From an uncultured Armatimonadota bacterium (GTDB lineage: Bacteria; Armatimonadota; UBA5829; DTJY01), in contig CALNCU010000144.1 of the NCBI GenBank assembly GCA_937875395.1, positions 1 through 6,436 of the forward strand: a DNA stretch of 6,436 nucleotides. The letters are read 5' to 3'. Each line of letters begins with the position of its first letter. The first letter of the stretch is position 1. Below the pieces are notes generated by a model that was given only the letters and a program-made list of their open reading frames with translations, was not told where the DNA came from and ran no database searches. The translations under genes were made by a program, and so were the position numbers. This document shows, piece by piece, positions 1 through 6,324 of this stretch.

Positions 1-1537
1 CATGGTAACGGTTATCTATGCCGCTGTACTCTCCGGTGGCAAATCCCGTTACCCATCTTGCGGGGATCCCCACCTCCCGGGCCATGATAACCATGCTTGA
101 TGCAAATATGTCGCAGTAGCCGCGTTTTGATTTGAAGAGGAAGTGGTTTACGGCGTCCTGGTTTCTTGGGATGGGCCGGGCGGAGAGATCGTACGTATAG
201 TGCTCCTCAAGGTAAGATTGCAGGGCAATGGCTTTATTGTAGGGATTTTCCATTCCCGCCGTTATGCGGCGCGCAAGCCCTCCCGTCTCCCGGCAGGATT
301 CGGGGGTGATTGTGTACTTTTCCTTTATCTGCGCCGGGTATTTGCGGGGAGCCGCTCTCAGCTGATCCGGCGTGGCGGTGCTTGCGGCGGATATAACGGT
401 ATAGCAGGATTCCTTGCCGTAAGTTGTTCCGGTAAACAGGCCGCCCGTCCCCTTGTAGATGTTATGAGGCTTGCTGAATGTCAGTATCTCCGGCTCCGCG
501 GCTGCAAATATTATACGAAACCGGGTGACGGATATCTGGAAGGTCTGCTCTACCCGGGTTGTGCTTGTGCGCTGGAGGCCGGTTTTTTCTTCAGGCAATC
601 TATACACGGGCATGTTGTACAGTTCTCCAAGCCCGGTCTTTTTTGCAGCATCTTTGTTAAGTTTTTCAGCCGGGGTGGCAAATGCTCCGGTTGAATTCTG
701 CGTCCATCCGTGTCCAAGGTATTTATCAAATATCTGTCCCCGCCAGAGCATGGCCCTGGGAGATTGTACAGTCATAACCTCCATATCGCTTGAGGGTGCC
801 GGGCCTGTTGCAACCGGCACAAAGTTCTTTGCGGTAAACTGCTCAAGTCCGGCGCCTATACCGCGGGCCACTATGTGCTTTGAGATGGAACTATCTATGT
901 AGTTGTGCGTAATGTTGCCTATGGTTGCCCCTGCAAGGAGTGCGATTAGTGTTATTGCAAGCGATATTGCCGCATGCGAGCGCAGCCATTTTATGCTGTT
1001 TTCGTCCTGCGAGTTTTTTGATAGCGTATTCTGCGCTGCAACAAGAAAGGTTGAGAACGCAAGGAAGATAGCGAAGATTTCTACATTGCCATATCCCATG
1101 CGCGTACACGTTGCCACCCCCAGAAGGCTGAGCGCAGGTATGCAGAGGAAGGCTACGGCGGCATTTGTTACCAAGTTGAAGCTATAGATAATAAGAAAGC
1201 ACCCTATGACGGTTCCAAATCCAAGGTAGATGTAATCTGTGCCGGCCATGGTTAGAATTTGCATTCGCAGGTTGGGTATCAGTGCTACGGCGGCAAGGGT
1301 GCCTGCTGTAACCAGAAGCCGGATTGACGCTGCTGTTTTTGCAGAGATTGCCCGTGTTCTGGTGTGCCAGCTGGTAAGAAATCCCAATGCTATAAGAACG
1401 CCGGCCAGCACGGTAAAGCCTGTATCTGCGGTTACTATGAAGAGCGCAAAGATGGCCAGCATGCTTATTATGAACCCGGCTGTGTGCAGGGCTATATGCA
1501 CTCTCCGGTTCCCTGAAGTTATGTATTCAGGTTGCAT
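1..1537 (-). CDS. Transglutaminase-like membrane protein (TgpA/DUF3488-type), 3' end cut by window edge
   Basis: The frame is open from ATG 1537 to the left edge with no stop, giving 512 visible codons. About residues 13-207 hold six or seven hydrophobic helices (near 15-32, 34-53, 73-88, 101-119, 122-143, 152-169 and 190-207). A long extracytoplasmic stretch with Cys378 and Cys415 follows. The transglutaminase-like core starts near 432: residues 473-479 read GYCDIFA with the presumed nucleophile Cys475, followed by REVGIPARWVTGFATGE at 487-503. This is the usual papain-like signature. The catalytic His and Asp, and any C-terminal helix, would lie beyond the edge, so activity cannot be confirmed. 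The order (helical N-part, then transglutaminase core) matches the TgpA family, whose Pseudomonas member is essential; the substrate is generally unknown. The start overlaps the end of the DUF58 gene by 11 bp and has AAGGAG seven bases upstream, so translational coupling is likely. Family call sure; role unsure. Confidence 0.92.
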   Translation of the reverse strand, partial: MQPEYITSGNRRVHIALHTAGFIISMLAIFALFIVTADTGFTVLAGVLIALGFLTSWHTRTRAISAKTAASIRLLVTAGTLAAVALIPNLRMQILTMAGTDYIYLGFGTVIGCFLIIYSFNLVTNAAVAFLCIPALSLLGVATCTRMGYGNVEIFAIFLAFSTFLVAAQNTLSKNSQDENSIKWLRSHAAISLAITLIALLAGATIGNITHNYIDSSISKHIVARGIGAGLEQFTAKNFVPVATGPAPSSDMEVMTVQSPRAMLWRGQIFDKYLGHGWTQNSTGAFATPAEKLNKDAAKKTGLGELYNMPVYRLPEEKTGLQRTSTTRVEQTFQISVTRFRIIFAAAEPEILTFSKPHNIYKGTGGLFTGTTYGKESCYTVISAASTATPDQLRAAPRKYPAQIKEKYTITPESCRETGGLARRITAGMENPYNKAIALQSYLEEHYTYDLSARPIPRNQDAVNHFLFKSKRGYCDIFASSMVIMAREVGIPARWVTGFATGEYSGIDNRYH

Positions 1538-2714
1538 GGGCAAGCTCCTTTACGCGGCTGCATTCCACCGGCGTGAAAAGCGCTCCTGCAGATGTTATTC
1601 TATCTGTAATGGAAGAAGGCAGGGCCGCCCCGCGCTCTGAAAGGAGGAGCACTACATGAGAGCGTACGCCTCTTTCTGCAAGTATGGCAAGATGCCCGGC
1701 AAGATCATCGGTTAGTTCCGGTACCAGGCAGATTACGGCGGCCTCTTTGCTCATGCCGCCAAGCTCTCTTAGAAGCGTGGGGCCTATGGATTCTTCTGCA
1801 TCTGCTTCAAGGGATGCCAGGGAGTAAAGTATCTGCCCCAGATGATCCGGGCCGCTGCCGTAAAGAGATGCCGCAGAACCATCCGGCAATCCCGAGAGCC
1901 GCACGGATGCTCCGGCTTTCAGTGAATCTTTTGCAATGGCCGCTGCTATCTTTATACTGCACTCCAGGGTGCTCCAAGGGCCTTTTCCTGCTTCTGTGCC
2001 CTTTTTGCGCTCAATGGCTATAACCAGATGGCCCCGTCCGGCCTGCTCGTATTCTATTACATTCAGCTTCCCGTAATGTGCTGCAGAACGCCAGTGAATC
2101 CTTTTTAAATCATCGCCATGCTGGTATTCCCGCACTCCATGGAACTCCGTGCCGCCGCCGTATACAGAGGCGCCGTCCATATCATAATCCCAGCCGCCTC
2201 CCGCGGGAAGAGTTGCTTGCAGGCCGGGGATTCGGACGGCCCTGGGCAGCACAACAAGCCTGGATTCTATTGTATGTTTGCGGCTGAACAGAAAAAGCCC
2301 CAGCGGGTCTGAAAGGTGCAGAACCGTACTGCCTATCTTATACAGTCCGCGCTTTTTGGGGATTACTTTTATGGATTGGATTGCAGACGCCCCCGACCAC
2401 CGGATGGATCTGGTATTGCAGCAGGGTTCAAGCCATTTTGGCAGCGTAACATCGGCCCATACCGGTCCCAGAGCTCTTTTTGCGCCTGTGATGGTGGTGT
2501 CAATAGAAAACGCCGTGCCTTCATGCGTGCTTGCAGGCATTATTTGCGCGCATTTTATGCCGCGTTTTGCAATAAGGACTATCACGGCAGACAAAACCGG
2601 GAGGGAGGCTATTGCGGCAGACATGAGGTAGAGTTCCGTCGCCCTGAGTAGTATGGCAACGGTAAACAAAAATAGTGCGGATGCTGAGATTGCGGTAAGT
2701 TTTATCAGGTTCAT
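1527..2714 (-). CDS. DUF58 domain membrane protein
   Basis: A complete 395-residue protein. Two hydrophobic helices at about 7-23 and 28-50 anchor the N-terminus. A beta-rich stretch follows, containing SDPLGLF at 135-141, the form of the usual DPFGL-like motif. The DUF58 signature lies at 188-212: GTEFHGVREY, then HGDDLKRIHW, then RSAA, followed by GKL at 215-217. Residues from about 228 on resemble the von Willebrand A-like fold usual in this family, but I see no clear DxSxS metal site. Length is typical. The family is commonly paired with MoxR ATPases and transglutaminase-like proteins, as here; its molecular activity is not established. The gene starts 19 bp after the moxR stop, with GGAG ten bases before ATG 2714, and overlaps the next gene by 11 bp. 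Family identity is very secure; a role as MoxR partner or substrate is inferred from context. Confidence 0.94.
   Translation of the reverse strand: MNLIKLTAISASALFLFTVAILLRATELYLMSAAIASLPVLSAVIVLIAKRGIKCAQIMPASTHEGTAFSIDTTITGAKRALGPVWADVTLPKWLEPCCNTRSIRWSGASAIQSIKVIPKKRGLYKIGSTVLHLSDPLGLFLFSRKHTIESRLVVLPRAVRIPGLQATLPAGGGWDYDMDGASVYGGGTEFHGVREYQHGDDLKRIHWRSAAHYGKLNVIEYEQAGRGHLVIAIERKKGTEAGKGPWSTLECSIKIAAAIAKDSLKAGASVRLSGLPDGSAASLYGSGPDHLGQILYSLASLEADAEESIGPTLLRELGGMSKEAAVICLVPELTDDLAGHLAILAERGVRSHVVLLLSERGAALPSSITDRITSAGALFTPVECSRVKELAHAT
1545..1550 (-). promoter_or_regulatory. Ribosome binding site of the transglutaminase-like gene, inside DUF58
   Basis: AAGGAG on the minus strand lies seven bases before ATG 1537, within the last codons of the DUF58 gene. 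A ribosome finishing DUF58 covers this site, so the two proteins are probably made by coupled translation. Confidence 0.75.
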
Positions 2715-2733
2715 TTATCCCAGGCTCCAGCGG

Positions 2734-3690
2734 TTAGCAGGGGACTGCAACCTTGGCGAGTATCTCTTTTATAACATTTGTCGAAGAGTTATGTTTTATT
2801 CTTGCGTCTGGTTTTAAAACAAGGCGGTGCGCCAAAACCGGGACGGCAAGAGTCTTTATATCGTCCGGTATTACAAAATCCCGCCCGGATATTCCGGCCA
2901 GCGCGCGCGATGCATGGGAGAGAGCTATGGAACCCCTGGGGCTTGCTCCCAGCGCAACCGCCGGGTGGCTCCTGGTGGCGGTGGTAATATCTACTATGTA
3001 ATCGCGCAGAGAGGTCTCCAGGTGTATGCTTTGCATGGCGCCCTGCAGGCTTAAGACTTCTGCCGGGTTGAGCAGCGGACGGAGCAGGTTTACCGGGTGT
3101 TCCGAGGTCTGCGAATCCAGTATCTGGGCTTCCTGGCTCTTTTGCGGATAACCTATGTCAAGACGCATCATAAAACGGTCCAACTGTCCCTCTGGAAGTG
3201 GGTATGTGCCGCTGTATCCCAGGGTGTTGTCGGTGGCTATCACGTAGAAGGGACGCTGCATGGGGTAGGTGGTTCCATCTATTGTGGCCTGGTATTCCTC
3301 CATGCACTCAAGAAGGCTAGACTGGGTTTTAGGGGTGGCTCGGTTTATTTCATCGGCCAGAATAACCTGCGCAAATATGGGGCCTTCTCTAAACTGGAAC
3401 TCGCCGGTTTTCTGGTTGAAGATGGATGTGCCCGTTATATCTGCCGGCAGAAGGTCCGGGGTGAACTGGATTCGTTTGAATGTGCATCCAAGGACTTTTG
3501 CTATGGATTTTGCCAGCGTGGTCTTGCCAAGCCCGGGGGCATCTTCTATAAGTATGTGCCCGTTGCTCATTATTGCGGCCATCGCCAGGGTGATGACTTC
3601 GCGTTTTCCTATAATTACCGTTTCAATCTCATCTATGACATGGTTTATTCTGTCAGCTATGATCTGGTAATCTGCTGTTGTGCCGGCCAA
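2734..3690 (-). CDS. moxR: MoxR-family AAA+ ATPase
   Basis: A 318-residue cytoplasmic ATPase with the full MoxR motif set. Walker A is APGLGKTTL (51-59), Walker B is ILADEINRA (110-118, Asp113/Glu114), the arginine-finger segment is EGQLDRF (167-173), and sensor 2 is GASPRG (248-253). About 270-318 form the C-terminal lid. The sensor-1 strand reads VIATDNT (150-156) where the family consensus is close to ATQNP, so Asp154 and Thr156 are unusual. MoxR proteins are thought to act as chaperone-like ATPases that activate or assemble partner complexes, often with von Willebrand A-type proteins; here the DUF58 gene follows 19 bp later. I chose TTG 3690 because GGAGG sits seven bases upstream and the protein then begins at the normal family N-terminus. 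An in-frame TTG at 3735 would add 15 atypical residues and translate through that ribosome site. First gene of a three-gene operon, divergent from htrA. Confidence 0.95.
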   Translation of the reverse strand: MAGTTADYQIIADRINHVIDEIETVIIGKREVITLAMAAIMSNGHILIEDAPGLGKTTLAKSIAKVLGCTFKRIQFTPDLLPADITGTSIFNQKTGEFQFREGPIFAQVILADEINRATPKTQSSLLECMEEYQATIDGTTYPMQRPFYVIATDNTLGYSGTYPLPEGQLDRFMMRLDIGYPQKSQEAQILDSQTSEHPVNLLRPLLNPAEVLSLQGAMQSIHLETSLRDYIVDITTATRSHPAVALGASPRGSIALSHASRALAGISGRDFVIPDDIKTLAVPVLAHRLVLKPDARIKHNSSTNVIKEILAKVAVPC

Positions 3691-3697
3691 TGAGGTA

Positions 3698-3702
3698 CCT
3701 CC
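3698..3702 (-). promoter_or_regulatory. Ribosome binding site deciding the moxR start
   Basis: On the minus strand the sequence CGGAGGT is followed by seven bases and then TTG at 3690. This is a near-perfect Shine-Dalgarno at ideal spacing in front of a weak start codon. It sets the moxR start at TTG 3690 rather than TTG 3735. Confidence 0.8.
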
Positions 3703-3795
3703 GTAAAATCTATGCTGATATAAGAAGTGTACCAATTTAAATAAAATTAGTCTACTTTTGCCGGATAGAACCTGTACGCAACTCCCCTTCGTTTT

Positions 3796-3836
3796 GCCTG
3801 CAGCATGCGGGGGTATCAGTATTCTGCCCGCAAGGC
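3796..3836 (+). other. Predicted leader hairpin upstream of htrA
   Basis: TGCGGG at 3806-3811 is complementary to CCCGCA at 3827-3832, leaving a 15-base loop. The flanking GCCT at 3796-3799 pairs with AGGC at 3833-3836, with a six-base bulge on the 5' side, giving ten pairs in all. The structure ends eight bases before the htrA Shine-Dalgarno. No T-run follows it, so it is not a standard terminator. It may be a leader structure affecting htrA translation or mRNA stability. The pairing was found by eye and no folding energy was computed. Confidence 0.35.
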
Positions 3837-3843
3837 TCGGGCT

Positions 3844-3848
3844 GGAGG
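3844..3848 (+). promoter_or_regulatory. Ribosome binding site deciding the htrA start
   Basis: GGAGG is followed by five bases and then TTG at 3854. It is the strongest Shine-Dalgarno match near the gene, and it places a basic N-terminal stretch before the hydrophobic segment, as expected of an exported protein. A weaker alternative is GGAG at 3885-3888, ten bases before ATG 3899. Confidence 0.65.
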
Positions 3849-3853
3849 ATGGA

Positions 3854-5383
3854 TTGAGTCGGACTCATTTGCATATTCGCAGCCGGAGCAGGCAGTATAT
3901 GCTTGCCGTTATACTGCTAATGATGTTAACTTTTGGGGTTATTGGAAAGACCTCAAGAGAGATTGGGGCGCCGCAGCCTAATTCCGGTGCCCAATCCCCT
4001 GTGATATCCGCCCTTGAAGACGGCTTTATTGCCATTGCAGAGAAAACGGAACCGTGTGTTGTAAGTATTACCGTTGTCCAGGGGATGGGCGGGAAGAAGG
4101 ATTCCGGCAGGAGCGAAGAGGATTCGCTTAGAGAACTGTTCAGAAGGTTCTTTAGACAGAATCCGCAGGGAGAGAACCCCGGAAAGTCGCTGGATCTGCG
4201 TTCTGCCGTGCCAAGAGACATACCTGTATCTGCAAGTGGTTCAGGTACCATTGTCCGCAGAGCAGGAAATACCTTCTACATCCTTACAAACAATCATGTT
4301 GTTGAGAGTGCATATAATGTTACCGTGCGCCTGCCGGACCGAAGCCAGTATAAAGGGACTGTGGTGGGCGCTGACCCTGCTACAGATTTGGCGGTAATCT
4401 CTATAAAATCTAATACGTTATCAGATAAAAACGTGGTTTCGCTTGGCAACTCTGGCGATGTGCGGGTGGGTTCCTGGACGCTTGCCATGGGCAGCCCGTA
4501 CGGGTTTGAGCATACGCTTACAGTAGGCGTGGTGAGCGCGTTGCACAGGGAATTGGAAGAGGAGGATATTTTATACACAGACCTTATTCAAACGGATGCT
4601 GCAATTAATAAGGGGAACAGCGGCGGGCCGCTTTTGGATGCTCTTGGCAGGGTGATAGGTATTAATGCAGCAATAGCATCGCCTACGGGAGGGTCTGTGG
4701 GCATAGGATTTGCCATTCCCATAGATACGGCAAAAGCAGTGCTTGATGATTTGATTGAAAACGGCAGGGTTGTGCGTGGCTGGCTGGGCGCCGGCATTCA
4801 GGAGCTGTCGCCTGTTCTGCAGGATTATTACAACGTGAAAGAGGGCGTAATAGTAACCGATGCAGAAGCCAAGAGCCCGGGCGCCACTGCGGGCCTGAAG
4901 GGAGAGGATATAATAGTCAGGTACGGCGGTGAAAGGGTATTGAGCACATCCCAGTTGCAGCGGCTGGTTGCAGAGACGGCTCCGGGGAAGTCTGTTTTGA
5001 TTACTGTGATACGCCGCGGAGCAGAGCTTAATCTCTCTGCAAGTATAGGCATCTCTCCGCTAACACCCTCCAGCAGGCCTAAACAGCCGCCTCCCATAAG
5101 TTCCAGCCTGGAGATAGGCGTGCGCACTCTTACAGATGATCTTGCACGGCGGATGGATATCCGCGGTGTGCGCGGCGTTGTAGTTACCGATATCTGGCCG
5201 GGCGGACCTGCGCATGAGGCGGGCCTGGATGAAGGGGATGTTATTGTGGCGTTTAACAGCATCCCTGTACTAAACGAGGCGGATTTTAAGAACAGGTATT
5301 CAAAGGCCTCTGCCGGCGATATTGTGGTGCTAAAGGTGTTAAGGAAGGGCTCTGTACGCATAGTAGGGTTCAGAAGAGAGTAG
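3854..5383 (+). CDS. htrA: HtrA/DegP-type periplasmic serine endoprotease with two PDZ domains
   Basis: From TTG 3854 the product has 509 residues. Residues 1-15 are basic and 16-31 hydrophobic; with no clear signal peptidase site, this is either a signal peptide or an uncleaved anchor. The trypsin-like domain spans about 55-305 and holds the full triad: His148 in TNNHVV, Asp178 in TDLAV and Ser256 in GNSGGP. Between residues 78 and 120 is a long charged insertion with the run LRELFRRFFRQ, resembling the LA loop of DegP/DegQ proteins. PDZ1 covers about 308-400 and starts RGWLGAGIQEL; a proline-rich linker at 402-416 leads to PDZ2, about 418-505, with GGPAHEAGL at 450-458. Length and layout are those of DegP. 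Such proteases degrade or hold misfolded envelope proteins as PDZ-controlled oligomers. It is divergent from the moxR operon and overlaps the hydrolase convergently by 14 bp. In-frame alternative starts are TTG 3758 (no ribosome site) and ATG 3899. Confidence 0.95.
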   Translation: MSRTHLHIRSRSRQYMLAVILLMMLTFGVIGKTSREIGAPQPNSGAQSPVISALEDGFIAIAEKTEPCVVSITVVQGMGGKKDSGRSEEDSLRELFRRFFRQNPQGENPGKSLDLRSAVPRDIPVSASGSGTIVRRAGNTFYILTNNHVVESAYNVTVRLPDRSQYKGTVVGADPATDLAVISIKSNTLSDKNVVSLGNSGDVRVGSWTLAMGSPYGFEHTLTVGVVSALHRELEEEDILYTDLIQTDAAINKGNSGGPLLDALGRVIGINAAIASPTGGSVGIGFAIPIDTAKAVLDDLIENGRVVRGWLGAGIQELSPVLQDYYNVKEGVIVTDAEAKSPGATAGLKGEDIIVRYGGERVLSTSQLQRLVAETAPGKSVLITVIRRGAELNLSASIGISPLTPSSRPKQPPPISSSLEIGVRTLTDDLARRMDIRGVRGVVVTDIWPGGPAHEAGLDEGDVIVAFNSIPVLNEADFKNRYSKASAGDIVVLKVLRKGSVRIVGFRRE

Positions 5384-6092
5384 TCTTTGCGGCGCAGACA
5401 TCTGCAAATGCAGCAAACAGTTTTTTACAGGGCCGGTGCACATCAGCATCGACCTCTCGTTCCGGGTGCCACTGTACCGCGGTTATCCAGGTTTTTTCAA
5501 TTCCCTCCACCGCTTCTATTATCCCGTCTGCGGCATATGCGGATGCGCGCAGGCCGGGGGCGAGTTCTGCATCCGTTATTCCCTGGTGATGACGGCTGTT
5601 TACCTGCATCTCATCCATGTGCAGAATCTCTGCCAGCCTGCTTTTTTGCACCATCCTAATGCTGTGCATGGCGCTCTTCTCCAGGGTATATCTTGTATGC
5701 CGTACCTCTGTCTGGATATCCATTATAATCCTGCCGCCAAGTGCTATGTTAAGCATCTGAAGCCCTCTGCAAATTCCAAATATGGGAATATTACTGTTTA
5801 TGGCGCTTTTGATAAGGGCCGTCTCCATTTCATCCCGCGCCGGGTCGGGATTTATGTGGTACTCTTTAAGAAGGGATTGGTCATACCTTCTCCCTAGCCG
5901 AGAGATGTAATTGTGGGGGTCTATATCCCTGCCGCCGGCAAGCAAAAGGCCGGAGAGTCCTTTTATTGTTTGCGGTGTATAATTACCCGGGTTCAGAAAA
6001 ACCGGTATCGCGCCCAGATTTTCTACCGCATTGCCATAATCCTTGCAGGAGTTTGAATCTAATCCTGTTGTAATTCCTATTTTTATTTTCAT
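5370..6092 (-). CDS. Class I glutamine amidotransferase-like hydrolase, peptidase C26 / PuuD-like
   Basis: A 240-residue soluble protein covering the whole class I amidotransferase fold. LLLAGGRDIDP (49-59) matches the family's GGxDxxP oxyanion-side motif. The nucleophile elbow is IFGICRGLQMLN (104-115) with Cys108, VNSRHHQ (164-170) is a C26 hallmark, and VQWHPE (206-211) supplies His209 and Glu211, completing the triad. The typical member, E. coli PuuD, is close in length (254 residues) and hydrolyses gamma-glutamyl-GABA in putrescine breakdown; others cleave different gamma-glutamyl amides or peptides. No other putrescine-pathway gene is visible, so the substrate is open. I chose ATG 6092 because the protein then begins MKIKIGITTG, the normal first strand; a TTG at 6128 would add 12 residues without a ribosome site. 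The site before ATG 6092 is itself weak (GGGCGG). The 3' end overlaps htrA by 14 bp on the opposite strand. Confidence 0.93.
   Translation of the reverse strand: MKIKIGITTGLDSNSCKDYGNAVENLGAIPVFLNPGNYTPQTIKGLSGLLLAGGRDIDPHNYISRLGRRYDQSLLKEYHINPDPARDEMETALIKSAINSNIPIFGICRGLQMLNIALGGRIIMDIQTEVRHTRYTLEKSAMHSIRMVQKSRLAEILHMDEMQVNSRHHQGITDAELAPGLRASAYAADGIIEAVEGIEKTWITAVQWHPEREVDADVHRPCKKLFAAFADVCAAKTTLF
5386..5426 (+). terminator. Possible bulged intrinsic terminator of htrA
   Basis: Just after the htrA stop, TTTGC (5386-5390) pairs with GCAAA (5413-5417). Further pairing of GCG (5392-5394) with TGC (5409-5411) follows across one mismatch, and CAG (5395-5397) pairs with CTG (5402-5404) around the loop ACAT, leaving CAAA bulged. 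Six T residues (5421-5426) follow three bases after the stem. The stem is imperfect, so this is tentative. It lies wholly within the 3' coding part of the opposing hydrolase gene. Confidence 0.3.
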
Positions 6093-6152
6093 GCCTGCCG
6101 CCCAAAATTGAGTATTTAAAGAGTGCAATGCCGGATTAATGCAATCAAATAC

Positions 6153-6177
6153 TTGGCGCTAAGAGGAAATTAGCCAA
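6153..6177. repeat. Imperfect inverted repeat upstream of the hydrolase gene
   Basis: On the plus strand the left arm TTGGCGCTAA (6153-6162) and the right arm TTAGCCAA (6170-6177) are complementary apart from two extra bases in the left arm, around a seven-base purine spacer. That is eight pairs. It could be a repressor operator or a leader hairpin in the hydrolase mRNA. No T-run follows on either strand, so a terminator is unlikely. Confidence 0.4.
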
Positions 6178-6229
6178 CAAATGTAGAATTCAGAATAATA
6201 GTAGGCAATTTAAAATCCGCTTGTACCTA

Positions 6230-6240
6230 TATAATATAAT
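6230..6240 (+). promoter_or_regulatory. Candidate -10 elements for the exported-protein gene
   Basis: Two perfect TATAAT hexamers overlap by one base (6230-6235 and 6235-6240), about 85-90 bases before ATG 6325. No good TTGACA-like box sits 16-18 bases upstream; the nearest AT-rich hexamer is TTTAAA at 6209-6214. The region is AT-rich, so chance matches are possible. Confidence 0.3.
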
Positions 6241-6324
6241 TATCCAGGCAAGAAGACAATACATTAATTTATTCTATAGCCAAACTCTCAAGTTCATTTA
6301 TTTATTTTAGAGAGGACTATCAGC

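Larger units (their letters stand above)
3691..3853. promoter_or_regulatory. Divergent moxR/htrA intergenic control region
   Basis: These 163 bp separate the back-to-back starts of moxR (minus) and htrA (plus), so promoters for both must lie here. The moxR-proximal part, about 3704-3757, is strongly AT-rich. It holds TAAAAT at 3742-3747 on the plus strand, five of six matches to a -10 box, but without a convincing -35 box at normal distance. On the minus strand TATATC (3722-3717) is a possible -10, also without a good -35. The htrA-proximal half is GC-richer and carries a hairpin (listed separately). No operator could be assigned; the exact boxes are uncertain. Confidence 0.45.
6093..6324. 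promoter_or_regulatory. AT-rich divergent intergenic region
   Basis: These 232 bp lie between the hydrolase start (minus) and the exported-protein start (plus) and contain no open frame I would call. For the minus strand, TTGCCT (6208-6203) and TACATT (6185-6180) are spaced by 17 bases and match the consensus boxes at four of six positions each. They would give a leader of about 80 bases containing the inverted repeat at 6153-6177. For the plus strand, two overlapping TATAAT hexamers at 6230-6240 are the best -10 candidates. The rest, roughly 6241-6310, is AT-rich without recognisable structure. Confidence 0.4.

Noticed and set aside
143..902. Plus-strand open frames of 183 and 143 codons
   Set aside because: They lie antisense to the transglutaminase-like gene, whose minus frame is open throughout and carries recognisable motifs. 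Their translations look compositionally odd and match nothing I know.
3097..3693. Plus-strand open frame of 198 codons
   Set aside because: It is fully antisense to moxR, which has all its family motifs in the opposite frame. It is a shadow frame.
3691..3735. Upstream TTG 3735 as moxR start
   Set aside because: The added 15 residues are not family-like and the extension runs through the GGAGG site that serves TTG 3690.
3707..3735. Minus-strand TTGGTA and TAGATT spaced by 17 as the moxR promoter
   Set aside because: The spacing is good, but the predicted transcription start would fall inside the Shine-Dalgarno, leaving no usable ribosome site in the mRNA.
3758..3853. Upstream TTG 3758 as htrA start
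   Set aside because: There is no ribosome site in front of it. It would place 32 extra residues before the basic-hydrophobic export signal, and it overlaps the leader hairpin.
4828..5361. Minus-strand open frame of 177 codons
   Set aside because: It is antisense to the PDZ region of htrA, is rich in Ser/Thr/Pro as expected of reverse-frame reading, and has no motif.
6093..6128. TTG 6128 as start of the C26 hydrolase
   Set aside because: There is no Shine-Dalgarno upstream, and the 12 added residues precede the normal family N-terminus at ATG 6092.
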